From Cladorrhinum sp. PSN259 (Eukaryota; Ascomycota; Sordariomycetes; Sordariales; Podosporaceae), in assembly GCA_033725935.1 (NCBI GenBank), contig MU867070.1, positions 310,001-374,000 on the forward strand: DNA of 64,000 bases, given 5' to 3'. The notes beneath the pieces were generated by a model. It was not told the DNA's origin. It saw only the letters and a list, made by a program, of their open reading frames with translations, and ran no database searches. Below, piece by piece: positions 45,268 through 57,000 of this stretch (its first letter is position 1; every line of letters begins with the position of its first letter). The position numbers were made by a program, and so were the translations under genes.

Positions 45268-45836
45268 ATGTGATTTGCGTTCTTTGGGTGGTGACATTTC
45301 CGGATTTTAGCGATTATGAAGGAGAATTGGTCAAAACTAGAATTTAGATATCTCTGAACTGAAGTAGTACGATAATTGATATAATTTTGCCACGGCTGCT
45401 TTTGTCACGGATGAAACTTGGTGATTGACGGTGCATTGAGTTCAATGCGCTTACACTGATACATCACATTGCAGTTCTTTCTGAGTTTTCAGGGACTTTT
45501 GCATCGTTTCTTCTCGGGTGTTAGCGGATGTAACCAATGACAAACCTAAAGACCTCTTTTGCACAGAACACCAAGCCATCTCACACCACTGGTGACAATG
45601 ATCTCTTGTAAAAATAACGTGACAACTTGACTCGAAATCATTAATTCATCAGTCTATCATAACCTAAATCCAACCATACAAAAAAATGCCCCCTCTAATA
45701 AAAAAAGAAGTGCTAAATACCCGAAAGAAAATTGAAACAAGCCTGAGAAAAAAAAAAAAGCCAGTCCAAAAACTGCCGCAACCCTATCACCTGCAAACAC
45801 CACAACCGGCAGTTTTGTTTTGCTATACCCAGGCCA
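45268..45836. other. Intergenic beside tRNA-Gln
   Basis: 5' flank of the tRNA and 3' flank of the large membrane protein. AT-rich; nothing else seen. Confidence 0.55.
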
Positions 45837-47861
45837 CTACGCACTTACTCCACCCTCATCCCCTCTTTGATTCATTTCCACCTTCCTCCTCACGAATCCC
45901 CCGACCTCGCTACATGTCCCTGGCCCTCCACCAACAAACCCCACGATCCCGTCCCTATCAACCCCATACTTTACTTCCACATCCGCAAGCTCATTCGGCA
46001 AATACGTCTTTGCGGCGTCAGTGCTCGCCAGAGTCCTCAGGTACCGAGTCTGGGAGCTTTTGAGCAGTTCGCCGGTCGAGAGGAGACGCATGACTGGTAT
46101 TCCCAGCTTTTTGTGCACAACACTATTATAGACTGCCAGGGCGATAAAGACGAGGAGGGTAATCAGCGGGGGAATGAGGAGGAGGTAAGTCCGGGGGGTT
46201 AAGAGCTTTTTCGTATGCGTGGTCGTTGTTAATATTATTGGTGTTTCTGATGATGATGAGGAGGAGGAGGAGGAGCCTGAGGAGGGGTCTGAGAAGGATG
46301 AGGTGGATTGTGCCAAAGCACCGATGGAAAGGTGAATAAATGATTCTAACCCTCGGATCGTCCAGTCATTTTGGGAGTGCAAGATTGGAGAGGAAGTGAA
46401 TGGTATGGGAAGGTGAGTCTGAGACGAGTTGAAAAAGGTTGGCTGGGCGCCGTCTATTGATGGCCCGGTAAGCAGTGGTGAGACCGTAAACCACAGAAGG
46501 AGCTCGTTTAGTGACGAATTGGGGAGGGATAGTGATTCAAGCGATGAGAGCTTTGGGAGGTTCGCTGGGGCAGGGGTTGAAGAGTCGAGGGTGGTGAGGA
46601 TGGAGTCGCTGGCGGATATGTCGACTTCGCAGGAGATTGAAGAGGCGCTGGTGAGGTTGTTCATGTGGAGAGGAGTGGTGGTGCCGCCTTGGATCGTACC
46701 GTTTATTGCTGCAAATACGAGGGTGGTGCGGGTCTGGGTTGGGGAGATGAAGTCAAAGCTGTTGGCCCAGAGGGTGAGTCCCGGTTGAGGGCGAAACCAG
46801 GTTTCAGAGCTGCTCTGTTTCCCGCCTGGTAGGGGGGTGGCTGAGTTGGTGCGGGACATGTTAGTTTTGAAGCCATTCCAGAAGATGTTGTCTCTGGTGA
46901 ATTGCTCGAGTTCGTGAGGCGTGCACGAGATTGAGGATTCCAGTTTGACGGCATGGGCTGAAAGATTGCCTCTTTGGCTCAGGGTTTGTCTGTCGACGTA
47001 CCACTGCCGGTGGTCAGGAAGGGGCTCAGAGGATGGGTTCGCTGCCCAAGACGCGTAGTTGGCTAGAACCTGGACAATGACGGATGTCGGCGGGTTTGTT
47101 TGAGCGTAGAGTTCGTTAATCCCTCCTCCAGAGGTGTAGTTGCTCCTGAGCTCAACGTCTTGCCAAGCTGGAGTAAAAGCATGACCAATGAGCGGCGGAG
47201 CAGTAAAAGGAAGCAGAATCACGGTAAGAGCGGCGGCTAGAACGGTTCCGGCAGCAAGTGATCTGACAGACATGATTGCGCCAGGGGCAGACATGATGGA
47301 TCCCCGGGTGGTTGCGAGGTAGTCGTTGAGTCCTCCCAGTGTGAACCATTGCTTGTGGGCCAGAGGCCAGATTGCTGCTTCACAGAGTAAAAGAGTAGAG
47401 TATGCCAGCGCTGCCATCCCGATCAGATATATCAAGGTGATGATGCCCTGGATGGTCCCCAGGTTTTCCACCGTCCACCGATCGGCGGAGCGGCAACCAA
47501 TTGCCCAATCAGGACATTCGAGGATTTGTTTGCTGGTAACGCCGGTATACACAATCGAGACCACGATGAAAATGATTCCCGCACAGAATGCCACCGGGAG
47601 CGAGAGATTGGTGGCCACAAATGGCCAAAGACCAAGACGAGGTGGTTTCGAGGAAGCGCCAAGAACAAAGTTGTGGTCTGATGCCAGCCTTCGCACCTCC
47701 CTTGCTGTGGGAGCTCTTGGCGTGTCCATTTCGATCGAGTGTCCCAAGCCGAGGTTGTCACTGAACAATGGTAAAGAGTGACGGGAGCCGAATTCTTCTC
47801 TAAAGACAGAGTTATATGAGCGCGCTATAGAGGGTGGTCTCTGGGGAGTGTACAAGGACAT
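45837..47861 (-). CDS. Large fungal membrane protein with glycosylated ectodomain
   Basis: 674 residues, intronless. Three helices lie near the N-terminus (about 80-105, 137-160 and 203-225) and one near the C-terminus (about 560-585, TYLLLIPPLITLLVFIALAVYNSVV). Between them is a roughly 330-residue region with many N-glycosylation sequons (NYTS, NLSA, NMSR, NGTI, NLTS, NSSL, NSSQ), so it is probably extracellular or lumenal. The region before the last helix has a Ser-rich run (SSGSSSSSSSSS) coded by a GGA/GAT-type microsatellite. The layout resembles large families of uncharacterised fungal membrane proteins such as the DUF3176 group, but I cannot confirm that family. The N-terminal cytosolic 75 residues are Ser/Arg-rich. 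Confidence 0.82.
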   Translation of the reverse strand: MSLYTPQRPPSIARSYNSVFREEFGSRHSLPLFSDNLGLGHSIEMDTPRAPTAREVRRLASDHNFVLGASSKPPRLGLWPFVATNLSLPVAFCAGIIFIVVSIVYTGVTSKQILECPDWAIGCRSADRWTVENLGTIQGIITLIYLIGMAALAYSTLLLCEAAIWPLAHKQWFTLGGLNDYLATTRGSIMSAPGAIMSVRSLAAGTVLAAALTVILLPFTAPPLIGHAFTPAWQDVELRSNYTSGGGINELYAQTNPPTSVIVQVLANYASWAANPSSEPLPDHRQWYVDRQTLSQRGNLSAHAVKLESSISCTPHELEQFTRDNIFWNGFKTNMSRTNSATPLPGGKQSSSETWFRPQPGLTLWANSFDFISPTQTRTTLVFAAINGTIQGGTTTPLHMNNLTSASSISCEVDISASDSILTTLDSSTPAPANLPKLSSLESLSLPNSSLNELLLWFTVSPLLTGPSIDGAQPTFFNSSQTHLPIPFTSSPILHSQNDWTIRGLESFIHLSIGALAQSTSSFSDPSSGSSSSSSSSSETPIILTTTTHTKKLLTPRTYLLLIPPLITLLVFIALAVYNSVVHKKLGIPVMRLLSTGELLKSSQTRYLRTLASTDAAKTYLPNELADVEVKYGVDRDGIVGFVGGGPGTCSEVGGFVRRKVEMNQRGDEGGVSA

Positions 47862-49894
47862 GACGCTCTAAAGGAGAATGGAGCAGAAATGAAACAAGCT
47901 ACGAGAGAGAAAAATTGGAGAAGGGAAACGCATGACTTTGAACACCGCTATTTGGGGATGGTCAAGAACATTGGCGATACCCGATTAAGCAAGACTGGGT
48001 AACTACGTGGCGGGGTCATGATCACGATCCAGGATTCTGACAGATCTCGTATGTAATTAGTATATGCATGTAGGGTCTGATAAAGGAACAGCAAATTGGG
48101 CATCACAAAAAAGAGGTTATCGAAAAAAAACTGTGGGTGGAGTGCAGGGTTGCGTGGCATTGGGGTAGCGTGGGCCAAGTGGTGGGACGTGATAGGATTT
48201 TCGGGATGCAGTGGTGAATCTGATGGCGGCCAATGGGAAAGTTTTCCGTCGTTTTTCTGTCTTCAGTCCCATTTTGCGATGATTGGCCATGGTGGTTGAT
48301 ATCAGATGCAAGAATGTCTTTCTTTTGTCCGAAAATACGTTCAATGCAATATGGTCAAAAAGCAGGTTCGTGTTGTTCAATTCGACCGTTCTAGTGCCCA
48401 TACCATGGCTCGGTGCGTACCCCTGCACATCGGGCATCAACATCACGAATTTCGACGTCAGCATCGACATTAACATCTTCTCACATCGACCATAATACCT
48501 ATAAAGAGCAAATATGAATATCCATATTTAGACTTGGTAAAAAGCAAAATTAACTAATATGACCGAGAGAGACAACTACTCGGCCTAACAGATCACACTG
48601 AACATACTCTGAACGACAACAAACATTCCACCGAAGCAAGACCATCTCTCTACCCACATGCATCCACAAAATCTAGTCTCGATAACTCCGTTGTTTTACT
48701 TCAAATGTAAACATCAATGAACCTCACTCACTCCTTATCAATCATAGTCTCAATTAATCCGGCACCCCTCTCAGTATCTAGAGGAGGAAATCAACCAGAT
48801 GGTCTTAGCATTTCCGGTTCTTAAAGATCGACACCAGCCAGCCCATAATTCGAATAACCTCTGCTTTGGTGTTCGTCCAGTCCTACTTTTCGCATTATTC
48901 TTTCTTTGAACTTGAATGGTTCCCAGTCGTTTTATTCGTGGTATTTCTGTGGTTGTTGTTACTGCTGTGGTGGTGGTGGTGATGATGAGTGCTCAGAAGA
49001 GGGTCTAGAGGAACGTGCGAAATCGTGCGGATCTTTAATGGATGGCTGAGGACGTTGCGGGGACGATGATGATTTCCGGAGTTGCGGTTGTGGCTAGAGT
49101 TATAGAATTGAAGAGGATAAGGGCGTTCATGAAGCGCAACAATTGCACATATAACTTATCATTTTCTTCTCTCTACGCTATATTAATTTCAGGAGCTTGT
49201 GGATCGGGCCTGTTCAATGGGATGATGATCACGTCGTTAGCAGCGTTATATAAAGGTCTAGGGTCCTTTATCTAGGGATCAAAACTTTAGCCAGCTAGAC
49301 ACAACACTCGTGATTCACCTGTCTAGCAGTTTTTCCAGCATTTTCGCATGAGACTATCGTTGAGCAAAGTCCGCAGTCTCCACGCCTCAAGGTTCATCAC
49401 TGAGCTGATCGAGAGAGCAGAACTGATCGACCTCACTTGCCTTGACGTTCTTTTGCTTACCTAAATGTAGCCGTATATAATCATAGAGAAAATGTAACGT
49501 AGCAGCCATCGGGGCCCCACGGCCCGAATCTCCCCATCTGATCATTGCCCAACACGGTCTGCCCCGAATATCGTGAATGATGTGTTTTGCCGGTATAATG
49601 TGACACGTTTGTAAGATTTTGGTATTTCCCCGCACTCGGATGCCAACGTTTAATATATTCTGCTTCTATATTAGGCCCGGCTCGTCTCCCTCCTTTTGCG
49701 CTGTTGGCTGCGAATCACACGGTTGGTGCTGCTGAATCCTTCCGGGAATTGTGCTGTGTGTTTCCGTGAAGGATCGACTTCAGTATGGGCGAATCTTGGA
49801 ATTGTTTAAGAAGGGTGGAAGGGCTCGAGCATTTCTTGCGTCTCTGAGTGGGACACCATTCAGCATCCAAGGCATGTCGCAATTACCGCCCAAG
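47862..49894. other. Intergenic, upstream of the AA9 gene
   Basis: Contains repeat copy A (48131-48315, listed). No gene supported; frames at 49042-49275 and 49387-49635 lack character. The right end is the promoter of the AA9 gene. Confidence 0.5.
48131..48315 (+). repeat. Dispersed repeat, copy A
   Basis: About 185 bp clearly related, in the same orientation, to 52573-52765. Shared blocks include TGGAGTGCAGGGTT, CAGTGGTGAATCTGA, AAGTTTTCCGTC and a perfect block from CATGGTGGTTGATATCAGAT through GCAAGAAT. It carries more G/C than copy B. Confidence 0.88.
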
Positions 49895-50919
49895 ATGAAG
49901 ACTTTTCTAGCTGGGTTGCTGGGAGTGTTGCTTGCTCCGGTTGCTCTGGGACACAGCAAGTCTTTTCCCCCTCCTCCTATTGGATTAAATTGCTAAGTTC
50001 TCATACCAGACATTCATGGTATTATTCTTGTGAACGGCACCGAGACCACGGAGTGGCAATACGTCCTGTAAGTCCCAGCCAGAGGAACCAGCTCACACAA
50101 TCGACTATATTAACAGATTCGGCCAGCGATGTGGCGGGCGTCGTGAGTCCCAGTGGACCGGATGGATACCAGGGCTTCAAGCTCGATCCCATCATCGGGT
50201 CTGACAACCCGAATGTCACCTGCGGTAGACTGGCATTTAACTCGGCGCCTCGCACCGAGACCGCCGACATCCTCGCCGGCTCCGAGGTGGGCTTCCGTGT
50301 CTCAGCCGACGGTTACGGCAACAGACAAGGGCCGTACAGCTATGGGGAACCCCACTTCTGGCATGCCGGTCCGGGAATCATTTATCTCTCGCGCGCCCCC
50401 AACGACGACCTCGCAAACTACAAGGGGGACGGTGATTGGTTCAAAATTGCCTATGCTGGACCCCTCAATGATACCACATGGTCGCTCTGGCCGAGCGTGA
50501 GCGATGTATGTCTGTGTTTTTATTTCTTGCTTCGCAGACACTAACTTGAACAGTTTAATTTCACCATCCCTAAAACCACACCCCCAGGCAAATACCTGAT
50601 GCGCATCGAGAACTTCATGCCCACGGCCCGCTTGGGTTACCTCCAGTTCTACGTCAACTGCGCCTTCGTCAACATCATGGGTCCTGGCGGGGGCACCCCG
50701 ACAGAGTTTGTCCGGTTCCCGGGCACGTATAAGGATGACGACCCCGGTGAGTAACTTTTCTATCTCCAATACATGCTCCCAATGATGCTGACTCGAATGT
50801 TTGTTATCGTAGGCTTCCTTGTACCTGATGATCAGGAATCGTTGGGCGGTTTGGTGTCTAGAGAGGACTTGAAGCTGATGAACTACAAGCCGCCTGGACC
50901 TGCGGTGTGGACTGGCTGA
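49895..50919 (+). CDS. AA9 lytic polysaccharide monooxygenase (GH61), secreted
   Basis: Five exons: 49895-49955, 50010-50067, 50127-50505, 50554-50746 and 50813-50919, giving 265 residues with every junction in frame. A signal peptide (MKTFLAGLLGVLLAPVALG) ends before His20, which becomes the copper-binding His-1. The chain continues NIHGIILVNGTETTEWQYV. The second copper ligand is in HFWHAGPGIIYLSRAP, and the axial Tyr in LGYLQFYVNCAFVNI. Cys in NVTCGRLAF and FYVNCA are the likely disulfide pair. The enzyme oxidatively cleaves cellulose or related glycans. Intron 1 is best read as GC-AG (donor GCAAGT); a GT donor nearby would break the frame. Exon 3 starts after TTCGGCCAG, an acceptor further downstream than the first AG. 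There is no C-terminal CBM1. Confidence 0.9.
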
Positions 50920-51266
50920 GGGATGATTATCTCCATATTGCCAGGCTTCGATAGAAAGCTCTCGCTTAGCTAGACACGTTTTCGCCTGGTCTGGATTCTG
51001 CCACCATTCCCCACTGCGGTTAAATCAGATTTAGCTTAGCTCCCAGGCAGGCAGGCAACTAGTCCTTTCCATATCAAGTGGTCCATAGGCAACAATGCCA
51101 TTCTGGGTTTGGCGAATGACAGGGTAAATAGATTAGGTAGCCCCCACATATCGATCAAAAAGCTTAAACATGGACGGGACTTGGCAGAGGGCACCCAGCA
51201 TCTGTCACAGAGCATCTCCATCTCGCCAAATATCCAAGAATCCACCTCGTACAAGAGTACAACGTC
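50920..51266. other. Intergenic
   Basis: 3' flank of the AA9 gene and promoter of the next gene. No gene seen. Confidence 0.55.
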
Positions 51267-52317
51267 ATGCCTCCAGCAGCTCTATCCCAAGATCCCGTAA
51301 AGCCCGGCGACGAGGGCGCCACCAGCAAGATTGTCGACCAACAACTTGAACCCGCGGAAACTCCCGAGACTAAGAACCAGACAGGAACCATGCGGACTCA
51401 ATCCTTGCGCACCCCGTCCGGCGCCCTCTCGCCCACCCACTCTTCCTTCACCGTCACCTCGGGCGTCATCCTCTGGGGCCACATCATCGGTATGCACTCC
51501 GGCGCCCAGCCCGGCGCTGTCTTCACAAACAGCTTCGGTGCTAGCCCGGCCCCGCCTGGGCGCGGCAGACTCAGTCAGCTGCCCCACACCTTCCGCTCTG
51601 CCGCGCGCATAGGCAAGTGGAACATACGCCGCTACCTGAGCAACTGGCGCGAAGAGGACGGGCTGAGCGACGGTGAGCTGGAGCACGCCGGGTGGGTCAT
51701 CTGCCACGAAGACCTCGACGCCATGGCGGTGCTCCGCAAGGCGAGCGGGCTTGTCGAGGAGCCCGAGAATGGGGATGGTAGATACTGGTCTCTGCACGAC
51801 GACTACGATGGGGTGCTTAGCATTGGGCGGTACGACTGGGAGTGTCCCGGCGAGGAGGGCGAGTTTGAAGAGAAATTCCAGGAGTGGGCGGAGCCGGCTA
51901 TCGGGCCCGTCGTGCCCCACGAGTCCTATACGCCCAAGAGCAATGTCACGCCCCGTGGGTACTTTGCCGTGGTGGATGCCCAGGAGTGGGGGCTAGATTT
52001 GCTGCGGGCGTATAAGCGCGACTGCGACGACGCCGCGGTTGAAGGGTTCACGCCAGTCGAGAGGATATTTGAGATGGCCAACGGAGAAAAAGTTGGGGCC
52101 TACCTTGAGATACCCGGCGCGGATTATGAATACGGTGGGTAGCTTGTCCTATCATTGCACTGCTAAGTAGGTTGCTAACTTGATCATGCCAGGCTGGCTC
52201 ATCTTCTCGGGCAAGAAGCATGCTCAGTTTGAGGCTGACGAGCTCGTCGGCATCATTTATGATGGGTGTATGGAGCGCCTCGAGGGACCTACCCATGCGG
52301 TGGAACCTGAACCGTGA
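51267..52317 (+). CDS. Hypothetical protein, two exons
   Basis: Exon 1 is 51267-52134 and exon 2 is 52193-52317, giving 330 residues. The intron (GTGGGT...GCTAAC...CCAG) joins YEYG to WLIFSGKKHAQF in frame. The product is acidic and soluble, with VTSGVILWGHIIGMHSG, a basic stretch (RSAARIGKWNIRRYLSNWREED), then several aromatic/acidic blocks (RYWSLHDDYDGVLSIGRYDWECPGEEGEFEEKFQEW, RGYFAVVDAQEWGLDLLRAY). I do not recognise a domain. Clean splicing and biased composition support a real gene. It lies with the AA9 gene between two copies of a dispersed repeat. Confidence 0.72.
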
Positions 52318-52572
52318 GATTACAGTGGACCGGACAAGTCGGACAGGTTGAATTAGCTAGCACTATAGATTTCGGATCTAAAAATGAGGGTACAGTTCGC
52401 TCCGGGCTAATGCCAAGCTCTATAGTCGTTCGAGATATCCGGGATTTGTGTAATGGCGGCGTGCCGGCCGCGAATTCCAGTCACTGCTTGACCCTTGGAT
52501 GTGGTTTCCACTACCATCCCCTCCCTCTTCCTCAGAATCATACGATGGCCAAACCAGTGACGAAGACGTTAT

Positions 52573-52765
52573 CTGTTGGTGGAGTGCAGGGTTATGGAGC
52601 ATGAGGGTAGTGTATGTAGGCCAAGTGCTAGGATGTGATAGGTTTTTCGAGATACAGTGGTGAATCTGAAAGCGGCTAGTAGAAAAGTTTTCCGTCATGT
52701 TTTTCTATCTACAGTCTCCCACTTTGCAATGACTGGGCATGGTGGTTGATATCAGATGCAAGAAT
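52573..52765 (+). repeat. Dispersed repeat, copy B
   Basis: About 193 bp related to 48131-48315, same orientation. Many differences are C-to-T or G-to-A relative to copy A (for example GACGTGATAGG against GGATGTGATAGG, GATGCAGTGG against GATACAGTGG). Confidence 0.88.
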
Positions 52766-52910
52766 CGCTTTCTTCAAGTTTTATCCCGATAATTAAAAAC
52801 TGCATAGTTGTGTGGATAGCATCAAAAGATGATGACTGCCTGGCGTCGACCTGACCGATGAGGTATTGAACACCAACGCTCAGGGGGGGGGAAAATGACA
52901 GAAAAAATTA

Positions 52911-52968
52911 AAAGAAAAGAAAAGAAAAGAAAAGAAAAGAGAAGAGAAGAAAAGAGAAGAGAAGAAGG
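52911..52968 (+). repeat. AAAAG-type microsatellite
   Basis: Purine-only run of AAAAG units drifting into GAGAA units. Confidence 0.9.
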
Positions 52969-53600
52969 CAAAAATCATCACCGAATGCCACAAAGTTTCA
53001 TGACCTCTTGGAATCAATCCCACCAGCAGCACTGTGCCGAAGTTTATACTCATCGCGATGTCCCCAGACAGACACATGCAATTCACTGGCCGAGTCAAAA
53101 GCATCTCAAGTGATAAGGTAATTAAGCTTTTATCCAGATGTGGGCACATGGAAGGATCAGTCTAGAAGAAACCGCCTCAAATGACGGACAGCGCCAGACA
53201 GATCTGAGAGGATCCGTCATCCAATCTTCATCTGGCCAACGTTTGGCCGTTTGAATGGAAGCAATCAACCCTTTTTGTGTTCCTGATTACCTAGGGCACT
53301 TGGTGTGCCATATTCCACATGTATGATAATGAATGAGATATCAATTGTTGCCTAAATTTCGCTAAGCTCGTGTACTTCTCATCGAGTAGAATGGCATTGC
53401 AGCTGTTTGCTAGTCGGCAGATAAATGTCTAGTTTTAGGCGAATACAGCCGTATCATGCCACACCATCAGCAAATGGTGGTCGGCAGTGCCATGCGCTTA
53501 AGCGGTCACCATCATAAGGTGCACGTATATCTTGACCTGTAATCGCTTCAAAAGGGATGGCACAAAAGGGAAAGCCAACTTCCCCAAACGTAAGCTTAGA

Positions 53601-53876
53601 CTAATCCACATCCATAGCTGCCTCAGCACGCTGAGGTCGAGCACCGACGATTTCGCTCCAACTCGGATGATCAGGCTTGGAAGTCGAGCGAAGCCAATCG
53701 ACTATAAGGACTCCAAGGTCGGTCTCGAAGGCATCAAAGTCAAGATGCTGGACAAGCTCCCACACTTTAGGGACTTTAAAGGAGACTAGAATATCTGCAA
53801 TATCTTCACTAGTCAGACCAAAAGCAGCAATTTGCCCCCGCCCCCGATTGGAGGAGACAAGGTAGTCTATATGCAT
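53601..53876 (-). CDS. Possible small ORF or gene fragment
   Basis: 91 codons reading MHIDYLVSSNRGRGQIAAFG, then LTSEDIADILVSFKVPKVWELVQHLDFDAFETDLGV and a C-terminal AEAAMDVD. The residue composition is protein-like and the segment could be the end of a helical domain. No upstream exon is evident and no family recognised. It sits just past the 3' end of the NACHT-WD40 gene. Confidence 0.3.
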   Translation of the reverse strand: MHIDYLVSSNRGRGQIAAFGLTSEDIADILVSFKVPKVWELVQHLDFDAFETDLGVLIVDWLRSTSKPDHPSWSEIVGARPQRAEAAMDVD

Positions 53877-54058
53877 TATTACGGTCGTCTAATCAATATC
53901 TCCTCGACGCCCATGACATTGAACTCGGCCATTGAAACTAACGAATCAGACCACCGAACTCGACTACTAAAACTAATGGGGATAGGAATGGCAAAGTATA
54001 TCCGTAGAAGCGGATTGGCGTAACCGCCACCGAGACGACGTTTCTCTTGCCATCCATC

Positions 54059-57000
54059 TCAACTCGATGTGCGTTTCGATAAAACCGCCGAGATCTCGGG
54101 GGTTCGTGACCAATTTGGTCGCTGTGCAGGAGTTCTACCCCCGATGTCGGTCGCTCTCCTGTTCGCCCCTTTCTCCAGCATCAGCCGCACGATTTCGAGG
54201 GACCCGTACCAGGCCGCTTCGTGCAGCGCTGTTCCCTTCCATCCAGGCCAATCCCCGTAGCCTTTTGCTTCCATGTCGGCCCCGATATCGATCAAAAATC
54301 TCACCTCATCCTTATTTTGTCGCTTGATTGCGCGGTAGAGAGATTGAGCCTTGTATTCATAGGTAGCGTTGTCAAGGTTGTCGGCTATTACCTGCTCCGA
54401 TACGTTGTATGTCTTGGAGAAGGCGAGGGCGATACCCCTATGTCCGTCTCTCATGGCATAAAACGCTGCCGTCCGCTCGGCCTGGTCCTTCGCGCCGACA
54501 TTTATCATTTCATCTTGGAGGATTTTGCGCACCTGAGACTCATCACCACAAAGAACGGCGAGGTGCAGAGGTGTCTGGATGTTTTCTGCCACCTTCTCGC
54601 CTCCTTCAAGTCGCCTCTTCTGAGAATTGGAAGCAGACCCTGGCTGGTATCCAAAAGTGAAGACCGAATCACGCCGTCTCGGTGATATCATAACCGAATC
54701 GTTACTCTCGCTGCCTCGACCCCTGAAAGAAGCGCCAGAGGTGGCAAGCGATGGAGGACCGCTGCTATAACCTTGCATCCCGTCGCACTGCAAGCCTGCC
54801 GCATCATCGTCTTGTTGCCGTGGTATTGGAAACTCGTCTGAGGAAAATCTCAAGATGAGAACCTTTCCAGACTGACAGCCTATCGAGACCATAGAGCCAA
54901 GCACTGCGCAGCATAAAACGCGGTATTCCGGTGGAAGCCATATCACATTCTCGCCATGGCACGTAATCCAGGCCCGGTCGGCACTCACTCCGTAGCCGTA
55001 CCATGGTGATTCTTTGGGTCGTGCCAAGTTGCCCGTGTTGTGACGGTCCAGCGCGAGTTTCGCCTTTCCGGGTGGCGTCGTCATACCCAGTATGATTTGG
55101 CCAATGTCTGTTATAAGACGGGAGTCGCCAAAAGCAAACGACATGATAGATAGCTGAACCCCTACTACTATCGCCTGGATACACCTATTGCCCGAGATTT
55201 GCCATATTCTGACGCTGCCGTTAGAGGTTGACGCCAAGTGCTGGCCGTTGGAAGAAAAAGCCACCAAGTATACCGAGTCACGGTGGCCACGGAGGTCGAG
55301 AATACACACGCCGCTCGTGGCATCCCAAACCCGGACGCTTTCATCATCAGAGGCAGAGGCAATGCATTTTCCGTCAGGCGAGAAGACGGCAGAGTTCACC
55401 GACTCCCGATGGCCCTGGAGCACTAAAGTGCACTCGCCCGTACGGGCTTCCCATATACGGACTGTTTTGTCGTCAGAGGCGGAGGCGAGGAGTTTGCCGT
55501 CTTCTGAGAACCTTACCGACTTAATCCAACCATCATGGCCCTCCAGCAGCTTGGCGGGTACGGGGCCATCTCGGCAAGGCGAGCTAATATCCCAAATCCT
55601 GATCGTCCGGTCACCCGAAGCCGACGCCAACTGTCGGTCGTCGTGAGAGAACACCACAGACTTGATCCAGTCTTTGTGCCCCTGGAGAGCCATCACGCAA
55701 GCGCCGCTAGAAAGGTCCCAGATCCTCACGGTGCAATCACTCGAAGCCGAGGCCAAGTAACTGCTGTTGCAGGAGAAAACAATCGAGTTCACGCAATCGT
55801 TATGTCCGACCAGCGTATAAATTAACTTGCCGGTCGCCGTGTCCCAGACCATGACGGTCTGGTCATCCGAGGTAGAGGCAAGGAGGTTCCCGTCGGGGGA
55901 GAATATGGTGATGTTGACCCAATCCTTGTGCTGGTCCCCCGGTGTGATGTTCTTCTCGATGCTGGCATCCCAAATCTTTACTGTTTTGTCGCCCCACGCG
56001 GAGGCGATTTCCCGGCCGTCGCCCGAGAATGCCGCCGCGTTTACCGAGTCGCTGTGGCCCCTGAGCGTTTTCACACATTCTTTGGAAGCCACGCTCCATA
56101 TTCGGATTGTGCGGTCGTTCGACGCCGACACAAAATATTGACCGTCGCGCGTGAAAGACACGGACCTGACCCAATCAGTGTGGCCCTCGAACGTGAATTG
56201 GCACCGGCGGTCACCATCAGTCCTCCAGATTTTGATTGTTCGGTCGCTGGACGCCGACGCCAGAATACTACCGTCCCGGGAGTATGCGAGCGAGTTGACC
56301 CAGTCGGTATGACCCTGAAAGATGTGGATGGTTCTCCCAGTAGCCACATCCCAGATCCTGATGGTCAGATCGTTAGAGCCGGATACCAAATTCGTGTCGC
56401 CGCTTGAAAATGCGACTGATGAAACCCAGTCGCCATGTCCATGCAAAGTTCGCAGGCAGTTCCCTTTGGTGACACTCCAGATCTTGACGGTCCGGTCGTG
56501 TGAACCAGACGCGAGCAAACTGCCATTGCTAGAAAAACTCACCGACCTCACCCAGTCAGTGTGGCCCCTGAGCGTCTTGATACACTTGCCGTCAGCTGCG
56601 CTCCATATCTTGACGATTCCGTCGTTTGACGCTGATGCTAGAAGGGAGCCGTCGGGGGAAAACACGGCCGATTTCACCGCATAGGCGTGGCCGTGGAGGG
56701 TGTGCTTGCAATGCCCTGTCGTGAGATCCCATATTCGGATGCTCCTATCGTCCGCGGAAGACGCCAGAGAGTTTCCGTCGGGTGAATAGGCTACCGATCT
56801 GACTGAATCGCCATGTCCCTCCAGCGTTTGCACGCACGAGCTCCAGTTAGACTCGACGACCGGTTTAGATAGAATCCACGTCGGTTCTTCAGCCCTGAAG
56901 CGAATTCTCGTTAGGCTGTTGGTGGGGCTAAAAACAAGGGCAGAGGCGTATGCTTGCAGTGGCCGGTTCTCAATCAGCCACCTGTTTTGCAAAATAAATC

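Larger units (their letters stand above)
52318..54058. other. Intergenic with repeats
   Basis: Holds repeat copy B and an AAAAG microsatellite (both listed) and a doubtful small frame at 53601-53876. Otherwise nothing recognised. Confidence 0.5.

Noticed and set aside
49955..50009. Pseudogene reading of the AA9 gene
   Set aside because: The frame clash at GTCTTT disappears when intron 1 uses GCAAGT and exon 3 begins after TTCGGCCAG; all five exons then fit.
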